Positions 1-9,748 of a stretch of 64,000 nt of DNA are shown here, piece after piece. A program made the position numbers and the translations under genes. Every line of letters starts with the position of its first letter. The first letter of the stretch is position 1. The notes beneath the pieces are model-generated. The model had not been told where the DNA came from. It was given only the letters and a program-made list of their open reading frames with translations, and did no database searches. This stretch comes from Pieris napi. Lineage: Eukaryota > Arthropoda > Insecta > Lepidoptera > Pieridae. The stretch lies in the NCBI RefSeq assembly GCF_905475465.1, contig NC_062249.1, positions 508,501 to 572,500 of the forward strand, in the 5' to 3' direction.

Positions 1-1860
1 GACCACCATAGTGATAGGGTCTAACATCGACCACATTAGAATAAGAGTCTCATATCGACTGTAAGTTAAGAATACTAAGTGTAATTTACTTAATAAAGTT
101 TTCCTTTTTAAAAAAACCTTTGATAACCGTCGCGATTTGACTACCTTATATTATACAATGCAATTGTATAAAACTCGCTCATAAAATATTATATGTATAA
201 GCAAGCTTACCTGTGTCTTATGCATATCCAGTAATATTATTATTTAATAAATGTCACTAGGACGTAGATGAAGATATAAACCCAGAAATTACTAATAGAT
301 AAACATTTTTATCTGTTGACATCAACAAAATCCCCGCCAGATTGGTGTTCGGAGTAATAAAATAACAAAAGAAAATAATAACATTATTGAACTTAGTTGC
401 TTCATTACGTTCCCATAGTGACATTCCAGACAATTTTATGGTCCAGGTACAACGGCCATCTTGGAAATTATGTCAAACAGTTTTTTCATTTCCCGCGTTG
501 AATGGTTGGTTTACGCCAGACTTCGCGGCAACAATGAATTTACAATTTTTTTAATAGTTCCATTCATAATGGCAATGTTTTGAGAAATTTAAACCTTATT
601 ACGATCGGATTAGGTGGAGTTTTCTGTGTATTTTATTTGTTTTGTCGTTTGCCTTTGAATTATCTATGGTGTCAAATAACGCTTTAAAATTTTGGCGATT
701 AGTGAATTTTTATTGTCAATTTTGTTTAAATTTTATACAACATTGCGGTATTGTAACGGTTTTTTTTATAGTTTATTTTTTGTAATATTCATAAAAAATT
801 TATAAAAGTATTAAATTTCAAGTAATGACTGAAATTATCACACAAGTTGTTCAGATTTGTATCAATGAAGTTAATTTGACGATTATACGAGATAATAAAT
901 ATTCGTTCCTAATTTATACAGTATTGTCATTTGAACACCGCCTGCGCAGCATCATGTCTTTTTAATATATCTTGACGTAAACACACTGGTTTAATCACTA
1001 AATATTTACATGGCAACACCTGTTTTGTATCAGGTATGAAAATCCTTTGTTCCACTGTCAGTGTGAACAGTGAACATTCGATACAGAGTAAACACTATAT
1101 CTGTCTCACATATTTTAGTAACATAGTTTACAAATATATTAATAAACTACTTGTCAGTTTATTAATATCGTTTGTTTTATTCGGAACTTGGTTAAAATAC
1201 ATGCTGATAAATTAGATGAATGTCATTGTTCATGCATATGACTTTTTTAATAGACCCAAAGGCTTTTCCCAAAAGTTTCATTAAGTTCATCACCACAAAC
1301 TTGGAATTTCCAAATCTAAGCAAAACATACTTATTACTTGCTTCCAAAATATTTAATATATGTTTGTCGTGGTTTCGGCACTCCACATTGCCTTCTCTGA
1401 ATCAAGAGAGTAAAAGAGACAACTAACTATTGCACGTTTCGCTTGATTGTGACTGTCCTATCAATGGCAAGCGACCCATTTCCCCAACCAATCACAATAC
1501 AACGCTCCGTCTTTCGTTTTACATTGTCACCTTCCAGGTCAGTTCAACTAGATTCCAATTACTAACAATATATAAAAGATAGAAATCGGCCGTTTCCTTA
1601 GTCATAAATAAGATGGGACGAAAGATTAAAGCGCGTTTTCCACAACATATAATTTATTGCATTTCGCGTGTTAATGTCTTCGATGACATTTCGAAACTTT
1701 TTTTATGTTCGCTGTTTCCTTTGCCTCTTTTAGATTTGTTACGAGCATATAAAAAAATTGATACAGCTACCACCATGCAAACCATAATTTCAAATGTATT
1801 TCTTTAGGTGTCATGGCCCCACACTGGGGCAGAATCTTTTGTTATTTATAATATTTATTT
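1..1860. other. AT-rich non-coding stretch
   Basis: No gene, conserved domain or clear repeat was recognised. Short open frames are of chance length and have no recognisable motif. Bases 1808-1832 contain a motif, GGCCCCACACTGGGGCAG, resembling one near 17745-17767 in the opposite orientation, so a small fragment of a dispersed repeat may end this stretch. Confidence 0.5.
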
Positions 1861-1863
1861 ATC

Positions 1864-2021
1864 GCATTTAACATCGGGCTAGCCTTAGACCCAAAATGTC
1901 GACGGAGTGTGTCAGGCATAGGAGGCTGCTTACCTACTTGCCTATAAGATTAGATTAACTAATGCTTAAACAGATAAAGAAATTGGAGGCCCAGACCAAA
2001 AAACAAACGTAGCGCCACTCA
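1864..2021 (+). mobile_element. SINE 3' fragment (tRNA-derived family)
   Basis: This is the body and 3' end of the dispersed SINE, lacking the tRNA-like head. It shares with the fuller copies at 31135 and 58145 the order: CTTAGACCCAAAA-GTCGACG, GTGTCAGGCA, CTACTTGCCTAT, AAACAGAT, GAGGCCCAGAC and finally GTAGCGCCACT. The sequence is diverged, so the copy is old. Confidence 0.75.
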
Positions 2022-2668
2022 TAATAATAATATTTATTTATATTGGCATAATATTAAAGTGATTAGGCACCTGAACGCACACACGTGAAATTATTGTGTC
2101 TTAATCCTATGTTGAAGCTTGACTCTTACCCACATAATGTGACACAGATCGAAAACTTACTAACAAACAGCGTTCGAACCTACGCCTTCGGGGTTTAAAA
2201 TCGATTAAACAACCCAATAATTTAGGCTAAGTCTACTTTTGTTCTCTGTCTAAGCCAACATTAACCTTCGATTGTTAAGAGGAATAAAAGCATCAAGAAT
2301 AATATTAAATTGAGGTCGTCATGTTTTATTATCAATCGCTATACAGCGTTGCAATTTTGAAATAATAACTCATTAAATATAATTGGATGCGCTCAGACAA
2401 AAATAATTATATAATATTTGATACAGTTTTTTGGTCTGAGACGTCTCGGTGCTCAAGATTGTCATTATGACGTATGTAATGACATGGATTCGACTCGGGC
2501 GCACCTCTGTACAGACAGCAAACAAAGCATTTGGTTAAAGCTTAAATTTGATGCTTAGGAAAATTTCGCGAACTTTTCGGTTTTATTTTTAATAGCATAT
2601 TGTATTCTAGTAATCATACATACGAAGTGAATTTTAAATTGAACAATTTAGTGAAGACGACAATCGCT

Positions 2669-3048
2669 TGCCAATGTATAAAGCTCAAATTCGGCTCGAC
2701 ATGGAGTACTGTTCTCACCTCTGGGCGGGTGCTTCCCAGTACAAGCTTCCACTTCGCTTCAACGAAGAGCGGTTCGAATCGAAGGCGACAATTTCTGTCC
2801 AACCTGCTTGATCCTTGCTATCTACCGCATTTACCATAAATGAGAGAATGTTTAGAGGAATTGTTCTGAGTGTTATTTAATGCAATTTTTCCCGCGCACC
2901 ACCACTATGTGCAACTACGCACTGAAACCGGACACTAAGTCTGGAACTACTGAACCAATTCGACTTAGGGGACCCTAAGAGAAGAAAAGATCACACCAAT
3001 ACTTAAAAGGCCGTCAACGCACTCGCGATCCCTCTGGTATTGATAATG
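2669..3048 (+). mobile_element. Degenerate 3' fragment of the Jockey/CR1-group LINE
   Basis: The fragment aligns by eye with the last 480 bases or so of the LINE at 19490-22835. Shared blocks are ATAAAGC-CAAATTCGG, ACATGGAGTACTG-TCTCACCTCTGGGCGGG, CCGCGCACCACCACTATGTG and GGCCG-CAACGCACTCGCGA. Internal deletions and many substitutions break the frame. This is a 5'-truncated dead copy. Confidence 0.85.
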
Positions 3049-3049
3049 A

Positions 3050-3620
3050 AAAAATACTATTTTATTGTAACTACACCAAATAACAGCTTGATATAAAATA
3101 CACGTTCTTACATATAACATTTTTACGCAAAAAAAGTTTTAGTAAGGACAACTTTGGGTTGAAATTAAAAATACTCCGTACTCAGTTATTTTGATGTCAG
3201 TACAATGATGTTCCGGCTGGCAGAGTCGGTAATGATCGCAATCCGTTATTATAGTATTGGCAAAAACACTAATAACCCATTGTTGGGAACGAGACGGAGC
3301 GAGTCGTACTCCTCGTAATTGTATGGAATAATTGTTCGTCTGCGTCCTGATTGTGGCGACCTTGAGCTTTCAATGGCTTTGCTGTGATTTCTTGATGTTC
3401 TTTGTGCACTCTTGGAGCTTGCTACGTTATTATACAAATATTTTCTGCCTTAAAGATTTACATACAGAATTTCTAGTATTTCTTAGCGAGAACTTTGATG
3501 ATTCTATATTTGTTTATGATATTAATTTAAAATAATCTAGAAAGACGATACAATTTATTTTAACGAAACCAAGCAATTAATATTTTATAACTGCTTCTTC
3601 ATACAACAGCAGCTAAAAGC
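3050..3620. other. No recognised feature
   Basis: AT-rich sequence without a supported gene or repeat. Confidence 0.4.
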
Positions 3621-3627
3621 TTACTGC

Positions 3628-3830
3628 TTCAGTCGCGCTCTTCATTTCTGAAGGTCGTATTATGGCGATACACAACCTCCACCACTCTGTCTTCGGCTTC
3701 GAGGTCTGTGGCTCTTCACTCTGCAGTCACTTTAGGTTTTTCTAAATTTTATGGACTGCGTGTTACATGTCCAAACAAACTCAAGATGCGTTGATAACAA
3801 AGTGTCAAAGCTAACTGTAAAAGCTTACAG
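3628..3830 (-). mobile_element. Probable LINE family E fragment (RT C-terminal region)
   Basis: Shares CTTCAGTCGC-CTCTTCATTT-TGAAGGT, the CAACCTCC-CCACTCT block and GTTACATGTCCAAA-AAACTCA with the better preserved copy at 16810-17200. The copy is strongly eroded. The orientation is taken from that copy, whose reverse strand reads as the C-terminal part of a non-LTR reverse transcriptase protein. Confidence 0.5.
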
Positions 3831-4514
3831 TCACGCAAAAGTTACAACGCCACACGTCACTTTTTTACCTGTCTTATAATTAACTTGTGTGTGTTTCCTA
3901 TGACCCCTGGCACAGAGGACCTCCACAGTATCAATCGCGTTCGTTCTTAAGCTTTGCATTCAACTCGCTCCAAGTCTTACCGGCTCTCTTTGCCTGGCCT
4001 ATCCAGGTCCACTTGCCTCGCCAGATCTGCTGGCTACTTGAACAGTCTTAAACATGTTTAGTTGTTACAATGCTAATAAATTGGCGATAAACGGAATAAA
4101 AGGCAATTCAAATGAAGAATTAACGGTAACGATAATTTACACGTCTATGCGGGGCCACTTCCGCGCTCGTGACAAACATACAGACACACTCTTGTCTATT
4201 TACTCAATGGCCAGTGCATAGGCGTTTACCTTAGAATTATCGTCTTAAAAGTCTGAATTGTTGACTTGATAAGTCTTTAAAAGATACGGCTGAAAACTGT
4301 GCTGTTGACTATATTTTTGCCGGACATTATAAAACATTCTTATATTTTTGTAGTTAAAATAATTAATATCTAACATTATCTTATCTCTTCCAGACAATTC
4401 TAAATATTTGACATGACTAAAATTCTGTTTTACATAAATGTAAAGACTTAAAATTAAACATATTAAATCTTAATTAATTATGTTAGATACGTAAGAATAC
4501 AAAAGGGAATGCTT

Positions 4515-4705
4515 AGGTGGTGTGGCAATCGTGGCTGATGAAGTCGCGTTGGGTAGGCCTTGTCGGAAATACATGAACCGAATCCAGAAGGAGAGAAGGG
4601 ACAAGTTAAAAGTACCCGTAAACGACGAGCATTCATGTTGAATATCAGGACCGCAACAAGTGGAGATCCGTGGTCTCTGCCTACACTGAAAAAAAGCGTG
4701 ATGAT
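4515..4705 (+). mobile_element. Remnant of a non-LTR element C-terminus
   Basis: Across two frames the sequence reads as a pattern typical of the end of RTE-like LINE proteins: a GRP-K--NRIQKE stretch, then QDRNKWRS followed by a short basic end. A frameshift separates the two parts. Assignment rests on this motif order only. Confidence 0.45.
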
Positions 4706-5204
4706 ATAAATAAAATAAATCTATTCAAAACTAAAACTACAAAAATAAGTTTAGTCTTCTTGAAAAAGCTCACATCTTGCACCAAACCCTATCCGTCGTG
4801 TTTTGACAGGTGTCGCTTCACTCACTGTGCCGAATCGTTTTGTTTTTACACCTATTACGAAGTATTTATACACGTTACCGAAAATATGCGTACGATATTA
4901 TTCATAACGGTTTCAAGCTTTTTCCCATTCTATATTAGTCTTTGTACATTGTCAGTTACGAAATACGCAGATAGAACCACAGAGAACAGAGCCACCGAGT
5001 ATCGTCTGTTACTGAGCAATTGTTTACCTGTCCACTAAGACTATGAATATGTCTTTGTTCATTACAAACTGTCAAATTGTTAAACTGTTATATTGTCTTG
5101 AAAATAATGGTACTTTGTCTTAAGTTTGAATTTCGATAAATTTAAACACAAAATTTTGAAAATAAACAGATGCAACTAAAATAATTCGCGCCTACATCCT
5201 ATTT
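4706..5204. other. No recognised feature
   Basis: An open frame crosses 4670-5038, but apart from its first dozen residues, which belong to the LINE remnant, it shows no recognisable motif. Nothing else was seen. Confidence 0.4.
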
Positions 5205-5345
5205 TTTTATTTATTAATAAGTAATTTTACAGCTACACACATATTATAAAAGAAAACACTCAGATAAAGTACAAAACCAAAACAGATTACATTGTTAATA
5301 TACGAAACAGAAAACATAAGTGAAATAAGTATATTGATAGATAAA
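5205..5345 (-). repeat. Family F retroelement 3' end
   Basis: The reverse strand ends with the family F signature: CTGTTTTGG, then GTGTTTTCTTTTATAATATG, then TAGCTGTAA, then an AATAAATAAA tail. The same order is seen at 27010-27140 (reverse strand) and 47081-47310 (forward strand). The A-rich AATAAA-repeat tail suggests a retroposed sequence. The coding family is unknown. Confidence 0.65.
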
Positions 5346-5349
5346 AAAA

Positions 5350-7337
5350 AGAAAACGAATTAAACATAAATCAAACGATTACTAATATTTTATAGAAAAA
5401 ATATTTCCTCACACCCTAAAGGGTGGAAAATTTCTTCTACATCTTCATAAATTGTATTGTAGTCGGTAAGCTAAAAGCCGAAACATTGGCGAATTACGCA
5501 GATAATTCGTGTTCGTACGAGGCAAATGGAACAATTGTGAATATCTTTTCGCATACTATTATTTATGTTTAAATACGCATGTATATGTTATGTAAGGTAT
5601 GTAAGTTGTAAAACTGGCTAAAATGTAGCTAGTATTTATAAAAGTAAGACTTGGCTTGTATGTGCATAATGCATAATTAAATGGAAACCTTAAAAAAACA
5701 CCCACATATTGTACTATGAACATTATTTCGGGAAACTTACTTCCAGGTAACACTCAATGGTAATAAACTGTCAACAAGCATTTATTTGAGTAAGTTAAAT
5801 GCTTCCCGACAGAGTTGGCCGCTTGACAAAAATGTGTGAATACAAATAAATGTTTATTGAGTGAAATCTTAAATCATTGTGTAATTTTACGATGTTCCCC
5901 TAATCACCAGAACATGCATAAAACTTTATTAATTAATCTTTGGAAGTGTTTATTTTAAAATTTCTTCGTGAAGGCTTCTTAAAACATTCAAAACTGGAGA
6001 GTAATTTATTTTAAATCTTCCATAATTCGTAAGCTTTTGTTGTTTAAGATACATTTATTTTTAAATAAATAAATTGTGTTTGTAGATCCGCTATGAATCC
6101 ATTGTATGAAAAAAATCGAAAAAATACGTTTTTATTTTTTCACGGACCGCTGTTCAAATACAGTTCCGTAAAGTCGTCAATAACTTGAATAATATTGCCT
6201 GGAATTCGTAGTACGCGGTCCGTGTTCATGTAAAAGAAAGATAAACACAAAGCGTGTTGAACTGTATATTACTTGAAAAACCTCTTTTCTCCTTCCTCTA
6301 AGAGATATTTTTTTCCTTTGTATCTATACTTAGAAATATATAAATTAGACTACACATACCAAGTACTAAATGCGCATAAATTATCTTAAATTGACTTCTG
6401 CTGCCGATGTGCTGGCATGGATGCCATAGCGTCATTCACACATAATATACAAATTGCCTAATTGGATAACCTAATATGATGTCTGTCGCATTTGTCAAAC
6501 TATGTCCTGAAGACTGGTAACTTGATTGTTTATAGTTAAAAAAATCGTGTTTATCGCATTTGAAAGAGTTTTTTTATAAGTAATATATTTCGTATACACA
6601 AATCAATGTTTATAAAATGAATTGACTCGGCGACAGTGACACAGCACAATCCACACGCCGATGGATTTATCGTCTAGAGAATCGACTGTAAGAGAAGTTC
6701 CCGCGAGAAATACATAAATATTTAGACACAGTCGGTTAATCGATTTTACACTTTGCAATTTAACGGAACGGACTATAGTTCCGAAACATAACTGATCATA
6801 TGACATCGTCTACATAGATATAATAAAAATAAGTTTATTACTTTCTGAATGCGAAGTAGGTGTAACATCATCATAAGTTCAGCATTAAATTAAATGAAGA
6901 TATTATAAAGTATTTCAAAACAATAATAATAATTGTTTAATTATTATTATTGTAATTTAAATGTTTAATATTTAAACATGTTTATTGTTTATGTATAAAT
7001 AGAAAATTAAAACAAAGTTAAAAAGTTTCGTCGCTGTGGCAGTGTACCTTTAATGCTGGCATTCCTCGCTGTATTGCGATACCTATATTGTATATATACT
7101 GTATATTTGTGTATTGGAAATAAATGTTCATTTAAAAACAAAATTCATATAAATCGTTTCTTAAATAGCTTTATATGACTAAACTTGCGAATTGAATAAT
7201 TAATCCACATGTCAGCGAATATAACAATTGATATGTCACAATGTGCTTCTCTAGTCGGGCTTTGAGATTAAACTATTTTAAATTTTAATAATAAAAAACC
7301 TAATGAGAAAGTGTTTACTCAAGATTCAATAAAACAA
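5350..7337. other. AT-rich non-coding stretch with two small inverted repeats
   Basis: No gene was recognised. Perfect 10-bp arms CACGGACCGC and GCGGTCCGTG lie at 6141-6150 and 6215-6224. A 14-bp AT-rich perfect inverted repeat, CAATAATAATAATT with its complement, lies at 6921-6952. Neither can be assigned to an element. Confidence 0.5.
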
Positions 7338-7378
7338 AGGGTAACAGTTTTGAATACCATCGCACTTTTTTGACGATA

Positions 7379-7534
7379 CTAATTATTTAGGAGTCTCGGA
7401 GGACCTTCATTGGAACACCTCCAAGTGAGTTTTGCTCCGGAAAATGTGATCACTTCCTCACTATTCAAGTCACGATTCACAACGGACCCATCGTCCTCAA
7501 AATCATTTTCACGAGTAAAACTTGTAGACGCCAT
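7379..7534 (-). CDS. Short ORF (51 aa) in the left inverted repeat, unknown function
   Basis: A 51-codon frame starts with ATG in a reasonable initiation context (GTGATGG) and ends with TAG at 7379-7381. The product begins MASTSFTRENDFEDD, is acidic in its first half, and ends ITFSGAKLTWRCSNEGPP plus a few residues. The segment FSGAKLTWRCSNEGPP is also encoded in the right inverted repeat (near 9642-9700, + strand), where the frame then ends differently. This may be the first exon of a gene carried by the mother element, with the rest lost. No family was recognised, and coding is not proven. Confidence 0.35.
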   Translation of the reverse strand: MASTSFTRENDFEDDGSVVNRDLNSEEVITFSGAKLTWRCSNEGPPRLLNN

Positions 7535-7825
7535 CACTATAAATCTGAAAATGATCGCGAGAAATCAGTGTTGATTATGTATGTAAAGCCAAGTTTCAAA
7601 AAAATGCAAATAAAATAACGCACTTTCACGTGAAAATAAAAAAGAAACGGATTTATAAAGTAAACTTTGCACTGTAAAACTAATTACCGCTAGTCTAGCA
7701 TAAACCACATTCAAAATGGCCGATTAAGTTTATAAAATTAATAGGGATGTGAAAAATAATCGATTTTTTTTAAAGAGAAAATCGATTTTTGTATTCGATT
7801 TTAATATTAAAAATAATTGAAAATT

Positions 7826-8415
7826 CGGCGACCAAATATTCATATACTAACTCTAACCTAACCAATCTAAATAATATTTGTTTTTGTGGACAGCTCCGAT
7901 CTAAATAGTAATTGTTTATTCAAGCCTCGGCTTCTCGGCGTCCTGGTCGCCTTCGGCGACCAAATATTCATATACTAACTCTAACCTAACCAATCTAAAT
8001 AATATTTGTTTTTGTGGACAGCTCCGATCTAAATAGTAATTGTTTATTCAAGCCTCGGCTTCTCGGCGTCCTGGTCGCCTTCGGCGACCAAATATTCATA
8101 TACTAACTCTAACCTAACCAATCTAAATAATATTTTTTTTTGTGGACAGCTCCGATCTAAATAGTAATTGTTTATTCAAGCCTCGGCTTCTCGGCGTCCT
8201 GGTCGCCTTCGGCGACCAAATATTCATATACTAACTCTAACCTAACCAATCTAAATAATATTTGTTTTTGTGGACAGCTCCGATCTAAATAGTAATTGTT
8301 TATTCAAGCTTCGGCTTCTCGGCGTCCTGGTCGCCTTCGGCGACCAAATATTCATATACTAACTCTAACCTAACCAATCTAAATAATATTTGTTTTTGTG
8401 GACAGCTCCGGCGCT
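7826..8415 (+). repeat. Tandem array, 128-bp unit, four full copies plus a partial
   Basis: The motif ACCAAATATTCATATACT begins units at 7831, 7959, 8087, 8215 and 8343, a constant 128-bp period. Units are nearly identical, with a few single-base differences such as a run of T near 8132 and AAGCTT at 8308. Each unit ends in TGGTCGCCTTCGGCGACCA, an 8-bp perfect stem with a three-base loop. The fifth unit breaks off after GTGGACAGCTCCG. Units are spaced without unique sequence, so this is not a CRISPR array. Promoter-like monomers at the 5' end of a transcribed unit are one possible role. Confidence 0.95.
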
Positions 8416-8424
8416 ACGGGAAAT

Positions 8425-8568
8425 GCAGCCCCTCCACCCTTGCGTACCAAAGCACAGGCATTTTATTCAAGCCTCCGCAACCTCGGCTTTTTGGTCGCCT
8501 TCGGCGACCAGCCTCAGCCGCTACAGCTTTCATAATGCCTGTGCTTTGTTACAGCGGGTGGGGGCTGC
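8425..8568. repeat. Imperfect 144-bp palindrome with inner hairpin
   Basis: The left arm contains GCAGCCCCTCCACCC and then CAAAGCACAGGCATT. The right arm contains AATGCCTGTGCTTTG and then GGGTGGGGGCTGC. Arms are about 38 bp with a few mismatches. At the tip lies TGGTCGCCTTCGGCGACCA (8482-8500), the same hairpin found in the 128-bp units. The region is much more GC-rich than its surroundings. Confidence 0.85.
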
Positions 8569-8885
8569 TCTTCCTCCGCGCCTCCGATTATTTATATACA
8601 CTCTAGGGGTAAGACAGACAAGACCACGTGGATAGTGGGTTGCTCTGATTCGGTTTTGGGTACTTTTTGGATATTAAAGTAAACACTTTATTCTAGTAAA
8701 AATTAAATAATATAGAAAGTTGCAAACAATGAAATACAAGTACTAATTAGAAAATACAGACGAGTAGGTATCGATAATTTCAAAAAATTTCGGAACCCTA
8801 TAATCTATCAACACGAAATTAGGTTAATTTCAATGTTGATTATTCTGTAGGTGATTGATTAACGTGTCGTATTGAAACAGTGATG

Positions 8886-9134
8886 TGTTCTGAGAAGAAC
8901 ATATCAGAATAGATACGGTCGTGTGTTCTGAAAAGAACAGTTTCATCGTGTCGTAAGACACGGTAATTTGCCCTGACAAGGGCAGTTGTCAAACGTTTTC
9001 GTCGTGAAACAAGAATAATATGTCCTGAAAAGGACAGTTGTTAGACGTTTAGTCGTGATACGATAATTTGTCCTGAAAAGGACAGTTTTAGCGTTATCGT
9101 AAGGCTACGATACCGAAGTGTTCTGAGATGAACA
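8886..9134 (+). ncRNA. Putative structured RNA: array of seven short GNRA-type hairpins
   Basis: Seven 16-base hairpins lie at 8886, 8924, 8947, 8969, 9021, 9069 and 9119. Stems are TGTTCT/AGAACA (first two), CGTGTC/GACACG, TGCCCT/AGGGCA, TGTCCT/AGGACA (twice) and TGTTC/GAACA (last, with a T-T mismatch below the loop). Loops are GAGA, GAAA, GTAA, GACA, GAAA, GAAA and GAGA. Different stems keep pairing through matched changes on both sides, which points to selection for an RNA or single-stranded DNA fold. A further stem, ACGATAA (9060-9066) with TTATCGT (9094-9100), encloses the 9069 hairpin. Transcription is inferred from the downstream AATAAA and tail, not shown. Confidence 0.5.
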
Positions 9135-9310
9135 CGTTCGTACGCTTCGGCGGCTGCGTGCAGAAAAAGGCCAACTTTTTGCCGCGCCGCATTTTTATCG
9201 CCTACTCTGGTACCTGCGCAACCAATCAACGCTCCGCATCTTGGCACCACATGTCAATATTAGTTGTAAGTGTAGGATAACTTTTAAGTATAATTGTACA
9301 CAGTTTTGTA

Positions 9311-9334
9311 AATAAATATCATTCATTCATTCAC
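9311..9334 (+). terminator. Polyadenylation-like signal and (ATTC)3 tail
   Basis: AATAAA at 9311-9316 is followed at once by three ATTC repeats (9321-9332). A signal directly followed by a short simple repeat is typical of the 3' end of LINE-mobilised sequences. This would make the preceding array and hairpins a retroposed unit read on the + strand. Confidence 0.5.
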
Positions 9335-9748
9335 TATTACATCTTCACCTCTTCTCTACAAGTAATTAGGGAGTTTTATTTTAACATCGACCAAGTAATT
9401 CTGAACGAGTCAACCCTCAAGCAAACATCCCTAAAATTCTATAACTTTAAATTTCAAAAATGAGGAAATAATCGATAAATAAATAAAACGATTATTAACA
9501 ATCGATAAATTAAAAACACGATTTTTTTAAGTGAACGTCACATCACTTATAACCAATAGAAAAGTAGAAAATGGCGGATTGTTTACAAATTTTAATACAT
9601 TACACAAAACTTTAATTTTTTTATAAAAATATTAAGACGCGTTTCCGGAGCAAAACTCACTTGGAGGTGTTCCAATGAAGGTCCCCCGGACACTCCTAGA
9701 TAATTAGTATCGTCAAAAACGTGAGGTGGTATTTAACACCCAACCCTA

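Larger units (their letters stand above)
7338..9748. mobile_element. Composite element bounded by ~105-bp inverted repeats
   Basis: Bases 7338-7445 and 9640-9748 are inverted copies of each other. The best core spans the blocks TTTTGACGATACTAATTAT, GACCTTCATTGGAACACCTC and CAAGTGAGTTTTGCTCCGGA. The outermost part begins near AGGGT and is more diverged. Between the ends lie a tandem array, a long palindrome, a hairpin array and a polyadenylation-like tail, all listed separately. There is no transposase frame, so if this is a DNA transposon it is non-autonomous. No target duplication could be fixed with confidence: AATAAAAC on the left and AATAAACT on the right flank the ends but are imperfect. 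The superfamily is unassigned. Confidence 0.7.

Noticed and set aside
1433..1545. Repeat pair with 53578-53700
   Set aside because: Short shared blocks at both ends (GTTTCGCTTGATT and TTTT-CATTGTCA) but too little in between to claim one element by eye.
4670..5038. 122-codon ORF as a gene
   Set aside because: Its first residues belong to a LINE remnant and the rest has no motif, no homologous copy in the window and no promoter signal.
7826..8415. CRISPR-like array
   Set aside because: Units are 128 bp, contiguous and nearly identical, with no unique spacers. The genome is eukaryotic.
8886..9134. True histone mRNA 3' stem-loops on the minus strand
   Set aside because: Only the central CUUUUCAG is shared. 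The usual GG..CC base of the stem, the flanking A-rich sequence and a purine-rich downstream element are missing, and no histone coding sequence lies upstream.
8870..9140. Hammerhead or other self-cleaving ribozyme in the hairpin region
   Set aside because: No CUGAUGA core paired with a GAAA core in the right arrangement was found on either strand. The GAAA sequences are the loops themselves.
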